Below, one piece after another: positions 9,713-19,341 of a stretch of DNA of 64,000 nucleotides. Both the position numbers and the translations under genes were made by a program. The stretch comes from Aphrophora alni (Eukaryota > Arthropoda > Insecta > Hemiptera > Aphrophoridae): positions 150,747,830-150,811,829 of the forward strand of contig OY740765.1 of NCBI GenBank assembly GCA_963513935.1, read 5' to 3'. Position 1 is the first letter of the stretch, and each line of letters begins with the position of its first letter. Below the pieces are notes generated by a model. It ran no database searches. It was not told the DNA's origin and worked only from the letters and a program-made list of their open reading frames with translations.

Positions 9713-10445
9713 TCAAACTTGACCTCCTGAACGTCGTTTGAGGTTGTAAAATATATAAGGATCACTTCTTGCAAATACACGACTAATACCATCGTAAATA
9801 TTTTCCTCGTCTAAACATTCAAGAGGGATGTAGGTAACTGATTTTTTGCTGCGTAAAAAATTGTGCAAAGCACAGCATGCAAGAACTACAGTTTCAATGG
9901 TTTCAACATTTATATTAAATGTGCTTTTAAACATAAGAAATCGTTATGTTAAAATTACAAAAGTGTTCCCAACCACTCGGCGTGCCCTGGATATATGATA
10001 ATTGAATATTATTCCCTAGTTATTAAGTGAATTCCAATTTTAAGGCTTAATAATGTCCGGTCGCAGTGCAAAGGTTATCATCCCCCACAAAAAACATATT
10101 CCAGATAAAGATCGACGCTAACGGGTTTAGGTTCAGGAATATCCAATTGGTTATTTAGAGTTTTTCGTAGAAAATAGTGTTATTTATCACACTTCCATCA
10201 GATATTCTACCGTTCGTTCCTACATCACAACACATAAATTCACAGTGAACGTTTGCTATAGCAATCAAGACTATACTGTGTATCTTCTTGCAGTTGTATT
10301 AATGATTTTGGTGCAACAATCCTGACAAGTTTTCTATCGATCGCTCACAAACAATGAGGAAACTGCCATTTCTCTTCAAAATCTGAAGCTATTTCAACCA
10401 TTCATTTGGTGTTTTAGGAAACTGGAACACAAAAAACAGCACACC
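9713..10445 (-). pseudogene. Harbinger transposase (DDE_Tnp_4) relic
   Basis: Read on the minus strand from about 10445, the translation gives FPKTPNEWL, then after breaks HSIVLIAIANVHCEF and CDVGTNGRISDGS (the catalytic DVGxNGRxSDGG block). Further on come a shifted ALRPDII block and an ISRARRVVGNTF block. The last open piece at 9934-9713 reads IETVVLACCALHNFLRSKKS, the conserved C-terminal ALHNFL motif. The order matches a full DDE_Tnp_4 transposase of about 350 codons. Several stops and frameshifts interrupt it, so it is inactive. It pairs with the MADF ORF at 9025. Confidence 0.8.
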
Positions 10446-11022
10446 ATATTTAATTATTTTTGACCTACAGACACAAAACACACAGATACACAGACACAAG
10501 TACAATTTTGTTTTCATACCCAAGTTGTATATCTACCCAATGCCATTTTCTGTACAATACATAATATTATAATCGGAATTGAAATTACTTCAAGCCAATT
10601 ATCCTGAATATATATATTTTGTACAAATCTATATTAAAAATATATAGGCTAAATCAACATTTTTATATATTCAAAGCTAAGTATAAAAACAAAACTAATT
10701 ATTTAAGGTTATGAGCGTATTAACAAATCCTTTTCACGAATGCAATAAAGTAAAGCATAGAATCAAAAAACTAAATATTTTTTTAACACACGCATACATA
10801 TAAACACATCCCCTGCAAATTTGTTATTTGTTAGTATAGATTTGGGATTTGGTATCTAAAATCAATGACGGTATTCAAAATGAAGAAGCTAACTATAATT
10901 TTAAATACAGGCTCATCGAAAAAGATGCCGAGATTTCAACTAAATGCAACTCAAAAAGTATTAAAGATAATTTAATGATTTTACATTGACAATGTACAAA
11001 GGAAAAAAAGTTTTTTTGATAC
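10446..11022. other. AT-rich stretch, no recognised gene
   Basis: This interval presumably contains the lost right end of the Harbinger element and the 3' end of the minus-strand mariner relic. I recognise nothing specific in it. Confidence 0.35.
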
Positions 11023-11898
11023 CTTAGTAAGTTTCGATGTAACATCTATTTGTTGCTCTGCAGTCATCTAATATGTAGTCGTTTCATGCCAAGTGCGTTG
11101 AATAATTTCTGGGGTTACATTCGTAATACCGTCAGAGATGCGCTTCCGCAGATGCACTAAATCACGAAATTTCTCAGCATAAACTATGTTCTTAATTTAC
11201 CCTCAGAAAAAGAAATCCAATAACCCACACCACACACTCACTTTAGGAGAGTCCTTGGATTTCGTTAGGTTTATATGATCCCCATATTCGAAAGTTATGA
11301 CAATTAACGCAACCATTAATGTCAAACAACATTAAGTAAACAACAACTGATTTTAAAAAAAACTTCATTTAGCATAAAAGAAGCATATTCTTTTCGCTTA
11401 GGCATATCGTTAATTTTATCTCGTGTCTGAGCTGAATTTTATAGGCATAGATACGTAATCGTTTGTGCAGTGTTTTTGAATTATTGTTGTTTTTGATATT
11501 TGGAGTTCAAAGCTTAGTCGAGCTACTGATTTTTATGTACTCCTAACACAAGACTGGCGGATGCGTTCGACATTTTCTTCAGAGGTGAAATGTCTTGATT
11601 AAGAGGCCGGCCTGGTGAGTGTTGTTTTCCAATGTTTCCTGTTAATAGAAACTGATTGAACCATCGACGATTAGCTTTATCACCCGGTGCGTTTTGTTCT
11701 TCATAAGTTCGCCGAAAGCGACGCTAAACACTCACGATTGATTTTAACTCGGCGAACTAAATAACACTGTGATTTCTGGAAGAAAGTCCTTAGAGCTTGG
11801 CCAGTGCAGACGTGTTTGTATGGTGCTCCGTCAACGGTTAGTGCTGTGAATGTGTTGTTATTATGTTTAGTGATTTGACCTTTCCCTTGTGTAGGCAT
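11023..11898 (-). pseudogene. Mariner-like transposase relic, minus strand
   Basis: On the minus strand the order is N- to C-terminal. About 11898-11700 is a degenerate N-terminal region. About 11695-11510 reads RWFNQFLLTGNIGKQHSPG and then a GRP-type block with EENVERIRQSCVRS, the mariner helix-turn-helix linker. About 11260-11225 gives SPKVSVWCGLL. About 11190-11030 gives KNIVYAEK, LRKRISDGITNVTPEIIQRT and a YxLDDCRATNRCYIETY-type C-terminus. The blocks are out of frame with each other, and most of the DDE core between WCGLL and KNIVY is deleted. Family assignment is firm from motif order; function is lost. Confidence 0.75.
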
Positions 11899-12219
11899 GC
11901 TGTGCCTATGGCTAGGGGGACTTATTGTTCTCTTCCCCCTTTATTACTCTCCCTCTTTGTTTAGTAAAGAGTGACAGGACACTTTCCCTTTTGTTAGAAA
12001 ACTGTTCTTGTTTTCCAAAATACGCTTTGATATTCTTCTTGAGAGTAAGTAAAAAGTCATGTAAAATATATCGATTAATTGATTATTAATTTTTATACGA
12101 AAACTATATATTGTGTTAGTGACAGGACTATAATTTAAATATTGTGTAGTTAATGTTTGTTCTCTCTTATTTTTGCTTAATTAATTATTAGATATTAGCG
12201 TTTAATTTAGCAAAGTATA

Positions 12220-12957
12220 ATGAACAATCTGGTGAAGGGAGAAAAGGGACCTTTGCAGGGCCAGCCTGAGGTGGGCATTCCTCAATGCCTACCCAGTCCT
12301 GATGTCCGAGGAGGTCACTGCTCCTCACTAGAGGAATTTAACGACCCAAATGACAACTAAATGTCAGGCAGTGAAACTGACACTGACCATTTCGAAATAG
12401 ACACTACTGACTCATCTGCCGCTACCAAAGAACGGCTCTTAAGGTCGTTCGAAGGAAGAGGAAAATAAGAGTCACTTTTTGACTCAGACAGGTCCAGTAA
12501 GGCGACTGAGCGTACAACGGACTCTGGAACCTTTAAGGCACCACAGCCCTTTGCTAATGCCATAGCGACTAATCAGGACGCTCCCACAGGACGTACTGGG
12601 GCATCAGTCAAGATTCCTCCTATTACCATCTACCCAGACAACACCAGGCTGGCGGAAATCAACCGCCAATTTAAAGCCAAGTACAACAAATATTTCTATA
12701 TGGCGGTAAAGGTGAAGGACGAGGTGCGACTCCAAACTTCAACCTACAATGATTACATCGACCTACGGAGGTTCTTGGATAAACACAATGTCTCTTACCA
12801 TAACTCCTCACCTGAAAACCAGGTAACCTGGAGTGTGCCGTCAAGTCCCAGGCGGGACACCGAAACCGTAGTGGTTGTAAATGGTGGTCTGTTTACGATC
12901 ACGTGCCTGCCTGCAACCATTCTGGGCATCGGGGTGAAGTTGAGAAATCAGTTATAG
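12220..12957 (+). pseudogene. Non-LTR retrotransposon ORF1 (Gag-like) relic
   Basis: One frame runs from the ATG at 12220 to a TAG at 12957 with two internal in-frame stops (near 12358 and 12466). The N-terminal part is acidic and rich in Ser/Thr/Asp. From about residue 125 it reads IPPITIYPDNTRLAEINRQF, KYNKYFYMAVKVKDEVRLQT and NDYIDLRRFLDKHNVSYH. This is the fold seen in jockey-type LINE ORF1 proteins, which bind RNA before the zinc knuckles. No zinc knuckles or ORF2 follow, so the copy is truncated. It is more GC-rich than its surroundings, suggesting later arrival or a different origin. Confidence 0.65.
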
Positions 12958-13560
12958 CTTAAAATGGTACCACAGGGCATGGGAGCCCTGACGGAGCTTC
13001 ACTCCATCACCCATGCAGTTGAGGTTGGACTCGTGAGGGTAGTGTGCTGCCGATAATGGATATTCTCTTTCCTCTTTTTTTTATAGGGTGGGTGTCGGTG
13101 TTGTGCCGAAAGGCTCTACATACATCGGCACACCTAGTTCTAGTCAGTAGTTCTCTTTTGAAACTCTTAAAGTACATACATGTCCCTCACCATACCGGGT
13201 CAGTATTGTACCTCACGGTGCTGACCTCTAAAACCGGGCGGTTAACTACACTATCCCATATAGATAGGTAATGGGCGTCGCCATCGGAATAGATGTGAGG
13301 TAAGGTTCGCGTGAGCGATCTGATGGAGAATCATTATACGTTGCTTGGGGAACCTTGCTAATATGAGTATAGGAGAAAATGTGGAGCTTCCTAAAATTAG
13401 GTCGTGCACTATACCCCACGGTGTTGTCCCAAGAAAATTGGGGGAAAGCTTTTTAGCTTCCATGATTGTCTGGAGGGCTACCCAATCTCATATAGGTGGG
13501 CAACGGGCACCACCCCCAGTAGGTAATTTCGTGGGGGAGGGTATCGCGCAAGCAACCCGG
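12958..13560. other. GC-richer stretch after the LINE ORF1 relic, unidentified
   Basis: This stretch has clearly higher GC than the flanks, with short frames on both strands and repeated short phrases (CTAAAACCGGGCGG, CCCCACGGTG, GGTGGGCAACGGGC). It may be part of the same retroelement as 12220-12957. I recognise no protein domain and do not call a gene. Confidence 0.35.
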
Positions 13561-13564
13561 CGGT

Positions 13565-13933
13565 GACTCATCAAACGTGCCTTTCTTGGTTTCAATAAGA
13601 GTGAAGTAGGTAGGTTCTTTAATAACTTTACAGAACTGTAGACTATGACAAATATAAATCTCAACAGCGTTGGGTTTTTAATGTCGATAAAAACTGGAGT
13701 AACAAACGTACACAGACCACTCTGTTATCGCATCTAAAGGTTGAGGTTGCAACAAACATAGAAAGAATACATAATATCATAGTCTGCTTTACTATGAATG
13801 CAATGGGTTTATTTATTCCTCCTTTGTATATCCCGTAGCAAGAATGTCTGCTGGACTAAGTCCGAGGGGACCTCCAGGAAGTGTCTATAAGACATCTAAG
13901 TCTAGTTGGATAAATAAAGATATATTCCTTTAA
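13565..13933 (+). pseudogene. Pogo/Tigger-like transposase relic, left part
   Basis: The plus strand encodes RAFLGFNKSEVGRFFNNFTEL (linker after the CENP-B-type helix-turn-helix) and a TGVTNVH block (the DE-TG-TTVQ region of DDE_1). After frameshifts come FTMNAMGLFIPPLYIP, GPPGSVYKTSKSSW and INKDIF. This is the order of a pogo-like DDE_1 transposase. It stops exactly at the TTAA where the piggyBac element begins, and continues after that element at 15602. Confidence 0.7.
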
Positions 13934-14089
13934 CCCTCGGTTAGTCGCGTGCGCGGTCGAAAGCACAGAGGGAAAATTATTTTTTGTCATGTGGCCAGCC
14001 TGGCTGTCAGATTGGTTTAGCGCTTCATCTACTCTACCCCCACCACCTTGCCGTCAGCCCTGGCGACTTGGTCTGACACCAGTTGTCCA

Positions 14090-14828
14090 CCTTTTGTAAT
14101 AGTAGTTGTTTCAGTGACTGTGCAGTGCTTTCGACCTCAGCGTGACAAACTGTGTAACTTTATTGCTGTTTTTGTTCAAACTAAAGAAATACCAGTAAAT
14201 TCCAGTATTTTTGGCTTTGGCAATGTAAAAACTTTACTTTCTTATGTACCAAAGAAAAACAAGGTTGTTTTACTCCTTTCTACTATGCATGATGACGACG
14301 CAATAGACGAATCTAGTGGTGAAGCTAAAAAACCAGAAGTTTTGACTTTCTACAACCTAACAAAGGGTGGTGTTGATGTAGTAGACAAGTTGAAAAGTTC
14401 CAACTCCTTGTCCCGGACTTCCCAAAGGTATACTCTGACTTTGTTCTACAGCATTCTAAATATCGGAGGTATCAACAGCTTCATCATTCTCCAAAACAAA
14501 ATTGATATCAATCGTCGGGAATTTTGAAAACGCTGTCACGAAGCCTGTGTCAAGATCATCTCCTATATCAGCAGACCATAGAAACCATCCCTCAAAGCAT
14601 CAAATTAAGACTTAGCGAGCTACTTGGACCAAAGACAGAGGAAAGGAAGCCGAAAGATCCAAACACAGGGAGGTGTTCTACTGTGACAGGAAGAAGAACA
14701 GAAAGACAAAAACGTGATGTGCTTCATGTTTGGCGCCAATATGTAGAGAGCATACAGTTTTTTCATGTCAGGAGTGTTGTCTGGGTCGAGGGCCAGACGT
14801 TGGAGCAACTGATGATGACGAACTATAA
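14090..14828 (+). pseudogene. piggyBac transposase relic, C-terminal part
   Basis: The frame gives KNKVVLLLSTMHDDDAIDES and KKPEVLTFYNLTKGGVDVVD (catalytic region with the TKGGVDxxD motif), then RYTLTLFYSILNIGGINSF. A +1 shift near 14524 leads to SRSLCQDHLLYQQTIETIPQ. Another shift brings in a Cys-rich domain (CASCLAPICREHTVFSCQEC) and the end GATDDDEL with TAA at 14826-14828. The Cys-rich tail normally binds the subterminal DNA. The N-terminal half, including the first two catalytic Asp residues, is missing. Confidence 0.8.
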
Positions 14829-15400
14829 ATGGTTAATATTCTGTACTTATTCCTTACTTTTGTAGTTAATTATTTACCGTGAGAAATATTATAATTTAAT
14901 TAGGCCAACTTATATTTTGTTTTAACTTATATGTTTATATCTTGTTGTAAAGTAGGCTATTACTGTGTTTGTCAAACATATTATTTATGGTTAATATTCA
15001 GTACTTATTCCTTACTTTTGTAGGTAATTATTTACCATAAGAAATATTATAATTTAATTAGGCCTACTTATATCTAGTTTTAACTTATCTGTTTATATCT
15101 TCTTGTAAAGTAGGCTATTACTGTGTTTGTCAAACATATTATTTATGGTTAATATTCTGTACTTATTCCTTACTTTTGTAGGTAATTATTTACCATAAGA
15201 AATATTATAATTTAATTAGGCCTACTTATATCCAGTTTTAACTTACCTGTTTATATCTTCTTGTAAAGTGGGCTATTACTGTGTTTGTCAAACATATTAT
15301 TTATGGTTAATATTCTGTACTTATTCCTTACTTTTGTAGTTAATTTTCAACTCAACTGTTTATATCTTGTTGTAAAGTAGGCTATTACTGTGTTTGTTAG
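14829..15400 (+). repeat. 158-bp tandem repeat, about 3.6 copies
   Basis: Units begin ATGGTTAATATT at 14829, 14987, 15145 and 15303, a constant 158-bp period. The copies differ by few substitutions; the last has an internal deletion. The array lies in the 3' part of the piggyBac element, between the transposase stop and the right terminus. Confidence 0.9.
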
Positions 15401-15601
15401 ACATATATTTTATTAGTGCTGTAATAAAATAAATTTCGAATAAAAAATATAATATAACCTAAATGAACAAAAAACAAACTCAAAAAAGACAAAAAATTTA
15501 AACAAACATAAACATTAGATGTAAGGTGAGTGTCAAGTGCGATTCTTTTAACAGAGCATGCGACTACTTACGTTACGATCGAAAGCGCGACTTCCCGAGG
15601 G

Positions 15602-16100
15602 TTAATGGTTTAAAAATTTTCCTACATAAATTCATCGTTTAATAATAATTCTACTTGAGAACCATTCCAGTAACACATCTTAAAACTGACCACAATTTTT
15701 GTAAACAGAATGTGATAATAGTTTTTTTCTTTTTTCCTTTTCTTTACACTTCTCATAGATTACAACCATAGATGAGTCGTTATATAGCCCACTGAAGACT
15801 GTTTACCATAGAGAGTGAGCACTCTTCATGAGAAACCATCCCTATACAAATGATTGACAAAAAAGACATTCCAAAGACATGCTATTGAAAAATGTATTAC
15901 TTGCCGGTGAGAGTAAAGCTGTATCAGGGATTGAGAAAACGGGAATATTTCCCTTATTACGGGTGAAGACTTTATTCTTGCCAGCGAAATAGATTCACAA
16001 TACCGTGATATTGATGAAAAATTGCATAGTAGAGATCCGCCGGAGGTTCAAGATAAGGTAGTACGTTCTTGTAGAAGTACTTTTGGAATAAATGAAGAAA
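15602..16100 (+). pseudogene. Pogo/Tigger-like transposase relic, right part
   Basis: Directly after the piggyBac TTAA the reading resumes as LNGLKIFLHKFIV, joining INKDIF from the left part to give an INxxIFxxWLxxFL-type block. Further on, TSHRLQP, SLYSPLKTVYH and VSGIEKTGIFPL match the C-terminal region of pogo-like DDE_1 transposases (TSHxLQPLDVxxFxPLK, GFxxTGIxP). Frameshifts and stops are common. The collinearity across the piggyBac insertion is the main support. Confidence 0.65.
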
Positions 16101-16301
16101 GAACTATCGATGACGACTGTTCCTGTGTCTATTGAAGACCATGGATGCAGGGTGCAGTATTACCTTTGTAAAAATTTCTCCACTTTCTGTTTTAGCTGCA
16201 TCTTCAGATGAAAAAAAAAGAAAAATACTGGACCGAAACATCATTTTAAAATTTTAATGGAAATACCGTAGGCCTACCCTGGAAAAAAATTACTGGAAAA
16301 T

Positions 16302-16888
16302 CAGTAGCGGCCGATGGTTAAGGGCAATGGGAGGGCTCTGTTTTATTTTATATACGTAAGGCTCTGTTTTATTTTATACTGTTATCATTCACTTAACATT
16401 CACAATCACAAAGGGTTAAACTTAAAAACATAAACAAACAACTCGTGTGAGTGGCGAGACACTATTTAGAACAGTTGCGCCAATTTATTTTGCCCATCGA
16501 AAACAAGGTTTTTAGTAATGCGGAACATCTAATTTATGGTGGCTGCACTGACTGATGTCTGCGCGCGCAGCTTCGGACTCTGCCCTAGAAGCCCACTACA
16601 CGCTGTGTAAATGACGTCACGGCACCCTCAGCTCTGTCTGCTGCTTGCACCATATGACTAAATGCAATGAAACTGGGACGCTCTGGCCACCGTCCGAACT
16701 CCAGAATACATTCGTCAAAAGTTTTATATTGTAAAACGTCCGCTACAAATGATGGTGAAATCCATAGCGGCAATTTATAATTCATTTATGTCCAAAGAAT
16801 TAAATACATATAGGTATTTACATTATTAAAATAATATTATCATTGGGGGGGGGGGCGTCCGAGAGTCCTTATGGGTAAGCCGCCACTG
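16302..16888. mobile_element. hAT-type non-autonomous element with 8-bp target duplication
   Basis: The element starts CAGTAGCGGCCGATGG and ends CTTATGGGTAAGCCGCCACTG, giving inverted tips CAGT[A/G]GCGGC. It is flanked by a perfect 8-bp direct repeat TGGAAAAT (16294-16301 and 16889-16896), the hAT signature. At 587 bp it has no transposase. Its right tip resembles that of the 3.1-kb hAT element at 52437-55521 (CCTTATGG ... GC-GCC-CTG), so it may be mobilised by that family. Confidence 0.88.
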
Positions 16889-16896
16889 TGGAAAAT

Positions 16897-17328
16897 ATGG
16901 ATAAAAAGGAAACTAACTCCCCGAAATGGAAAAAAAATTGTAAATAATAAATACTAATTTAAGTTTCATCAAACGGCAAAGAAAGGAAAAAAATCTAAAT
17001 GGCAGTGGGCTGTGTTTGTTTCCTGTATAATAAACATTTTGTTTCTCTCTCGCATGTCATTTTTGGAGATTGGCGTTGTGTATTATTTGGTTTATAAAAT
17101 GTGACTATTGTTAGTGAAATGTTTTTACTTAATTCATTTTCACAATATTATTTTGGATTGAAATAAAATCAGCTGTCTTACAATGAACGTTATTTCCATA
17201 GCAATCAGTTTTTTAAAATCAAAACAACCAATTTCATAATAGAATCAGTGTTGAGATATTTGTTATAAGTGTAAGGTGCTATTTTCCTTAAAAGTTACAA
17301 ATAATATTATACATTTGGAATTATTAAG
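16897..17328. other. Upstream region of the TXNL1-like gene
   Basis: AT-rich sequence directly before the TXNL1-like ORF. It should hold the 5' UTR and promoter, but I see no clear TATA box or splice acceptor that would decide the transcript start. Confidence 0.35.
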
Positions 17329-18198
17329 ATGTCGGTAAAAGAAATCAGAAACGAACATCATTTTCAAATGGAGCAAGTGTCTCATGGAAGAAGACTAATA
17401 ATAATAAATTTTACTGATTCCAGTTCCATGCAGTACCGAAGAATAACCTATTTCTTCCAACAAATGGCCAACAAATATTCTAAAGCAGTATTGTTAAATG
17501 TAGATATGAACGAATGCCAAGAAACTATGTCTATACATGGTATTTATTTAATGCCTACTTGTTTATTTTTTAAAAACAGGAGAATGATACTTAAGTTGGA
17601 AGGGTACGAACCTGCTGCTTTGGAAATATTTATCGATAAGTATTATAAACCAGATGAAGATCATGAAGATAGTGGAATTCCAGGGCAAATAGATTTAATA
17701 ACATTTGTGCTGAAAACTGACTGTATAGCGTGGAATGATTCTGATAAACATCCATTCATGGATTGTCTTTCACTTGGTGAGGGGTACTTAGAATCTGATA
17801 GTGATGAACAAATGATCCTCTCCATGACGTTCACTCAAGCTGTAAAGATTAATTCTATAAAGATCAAAGCCCCTGTCGATAATGGTCCTAAAACGTTAAG
17901 ATTATTCATAAATCAGCCTTATGTATTAGATTTTGATACAGCAATTACTAACAATCCTGTACAAGAATTAATTATATCTGAAGATAATCTTAAAGGTAAA
18001 CCTATAAATCTAAGTTGTGTTAAATTTCAAATTGTTCGAAATATTTATGTGTTTGTGAAAGACAACCAAAGTGATAAAAAAACCACACAGATAAACTATT
18101 TCCAAATTATTGGTTTGCCTATTGAAACTACCAACATGAAGGATTTTAAACGTGTTACCGATACAACATTGCCAAGTTCACTGGTAAAAAAAATTTAA
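17329..18198 (+). CDS. Thioredoxin-like 1 (TXNL1-like) protein without catalytic CXXC, intronless
   Basis: A single uninterrupted frame encodes 289 residues, the usual length of TXNL1. Residues 1 to about 108 are a thioredoxin fold: hydrophobic LIIINFTD strand, helix with MANKYSKAVLLNVDMNEC, and the cis-proline loop GIYLMPTCLFF. From about 115 to 285 lies a PITH domain (FMDCLSLGEGYLESDSDEQM, LRLFINQP, VRNIYVFVKDNQ, INYFQIIGLPIETTNMKDFK), which in TXNL1 docks on the 26S proteasome. The active-site CGPC of TXNL1 is replaced by SMQY at residues 33-36, so thiol-disulfide activity must be absent. TXNL1 genes normally have several introns; this copy has none, which suggests a retrocopy. The full-length undamaged frame argues that it is under selection. 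AATAAA lies at 18268. Confidence 0.88.
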   Translation: MSVKEIRNEHHFQMEQVSHGRRLIIINFTDSSSMQYRRITYFFQQMANKYSKAVLLNVDMNECQETMSIHGIYLMPTCLFFKNRRMILKLEGYEPAALEIFIDKYYKPDEDHEDSGIPGQIDLITFVLKTDCIAWNDSDKHPFMDCLSLGEGYLESDSDEQMILSMTFTQAVKINSIKIKAPVDNGPKTLRLFINQPYVLDFDTAITNNPVQELIISEDNLKGKPINLSCVKFQIVRNIYVFVKDNQSDKKTTQINYFQIIGLPIETTNMKDFKRVTDTTLPSSLVKKI

Positions 18199-18267
18199 AA
18201 TTGTTAACTTGATTTTTTTAGTTTATATTTTTTTAATAATGTAACTGTTTTCTAATTATAAATATTG

Positions 18268-18273
18268 AATAAA
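18268..18273 (+). promoter_or_regulatory. Polyadenylation signal of the TXNL1-like gene
   Basis: AATAAA lies 70 bp after the TXNL1-like stop codon and is followed by T-rich sequence, a normal arrangement for 3' end formation. Confidence 0.55.
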
Positions 18274-18550
18274 TTTTTGTTGAATAACATGTGAATTAAT
18301 TTTAGATTAATACATTTATTTTCGTTTATTGCAAGCTAAAAATTAATTCTAGGTATGGAATTTTCGTATTATGGACAAACGTTACCTGTATTTTTCATAC
18401 ATAGCCTATATGAAACAAATAAGGCCTGGATCGATATGATACCTATCTAATAAAATCGGTACTGCTTGTACGCCTTTAAATTGTGTTGTAAAGGCTAAAC
18501 AGGTGTACATCAGTACGATAATAACATCTATCGTAAGATATATATATATA

Positions 18551-19341
18551 CCGGGTGAATAAAAAGTCAAGACCCCCCCCCTCTAATATTTTTCTAAGTA
18601 AATATACAGAGATATCCTTTTGGTGGTCGTGCAATCTTAGCAGGAAGTTTCATTTTATGATTTTGAAAATTTTGTGTGTCCCCCAAAAATGGGGGATTTT
18701 GGGGGCAACTCAAAAATTTTAAATGTAAACCCCCTTCAAGTGACACCTCATTTTGAAGTGTTTGCAAAAACTTAAAGAATGGTGAAAACCAGAGTTCGCT
18801 ATCTCTTCTCTATCAAAAATGGTAGCCCGTCAAAAGTTATTGAAGTCTACACAAAATTTCATCCTTATAAAATTCAGCTTGTCCATGAGTTGAATGAAGA
18901 TGATCCAGACCGTCGTCTTCAATTTTGTGAGGAAATAGAAGCTCTAATTTTAGCTCATCCATTGTTTATTCAATTGAAGACGACGGTCTGGATCATCTTC
19001 ATTCAACTCATGGACAAGCTGAATTTTATAAGGATGAAATTTTGTGTAGACTTCAATAACTTTTGACGGGCTACCATTTTTGATAGAGAAGAGATAGCGA
19101 ACTCTGGTTTTCACCATTCTTTAAGTTTTTGCAAACACTTCAAAATGAGGTGTCACTTGAAGGGGGTTTACATTTAAAATTTTTGAGTTGCCCCCAAAAT
19201 CCCCCATTTTTGGGGGACACAAAATTTTCAAAATCATAAAATGAAACTTCCTGCTAAGATTGCACGACCACCAAAAGGATATCTCTGTATATTTACTTAG
19301 AAAAATATTAGAGGGGGGGTCTTGACTTTTTATTCACCTGG
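18551..19341. mobile_element. Near-perfect 791-bp palindrome carrying mariner-derived sequence
   Basis: The arms 18551-18924 and 18972-19341 are inverted copies that differ at only a few positions, mainly the length of a C/G run (9 versus 7), around a 47-nt loop at 18925-18971. The outer tips CCGGGTGAATAAAAAGTC and GACTTTTTATTCACCTGG sit in TA-rich sequence. Each arm contains a mariner-transposase-like stretch: FHPYKIQLVHELNEDDPDRR then LQFCEE. The element therefore looks like a foldback derivative of a mariner, probably inserted at TA. The high arm identity implies a recent origin or gene conversion. A transcript across it would form a long double-stranded RNA. Confidence 0.85.

Larger units (their letters stand above)
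8750..10445. mobile_element. PIF/Harbinger element (degenerate, right end not found)
   Basis: Two divergent halves typical of the superfamily are present: a plus-strand MADF/Myb-like DNA-binding ORF (9025-9387) and a minus-strand DDE transposase relic (9713-10445). The two frames converge, their 3' ends about 325 bp apart. The left end carries three subterminal copies of a GTTTACACG/CGTGTAAAC motif at about 8754, 8804 and 8899, plausible transposase-binding sites. A matching right terminus was not recognised, so the element may be truncated on that side. Confidence 0.65.
13934..15601 (+). mobile_element. piggyBac element 1, internally deleted, TTAA target duplication
   Basis: The left end TTAA-CCCTCGGTTAGTCGCG (TTAA at 13930-13933) and the right end CGACTTCCCGAGGG-TTAA (TTAA at 15602-15605) are inverted copies, flanked by the TTAA duplication diagnostic of piggyBac. 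The interior holds the C-terminal part of a transposase (about 14090-14828) and a 158-bp tandem array. It sits inside a pogo-like transposase relic whose two halves join across it. At 1668 bp it has lost most of the DDE region. Confidence 0.85.

Noticed and set aside
13044..13566. Three overlapping frames of about 70 codons in the GC-richer stretch
   Set aside because: No domain matches and frames on opposite strands; higher GC lengthens chance frames.
16585..16785. Minus-strand 66-codon frame inside the hAT MITE
   Set aside because: It lies in a non-autonomous element with no transposase motif.
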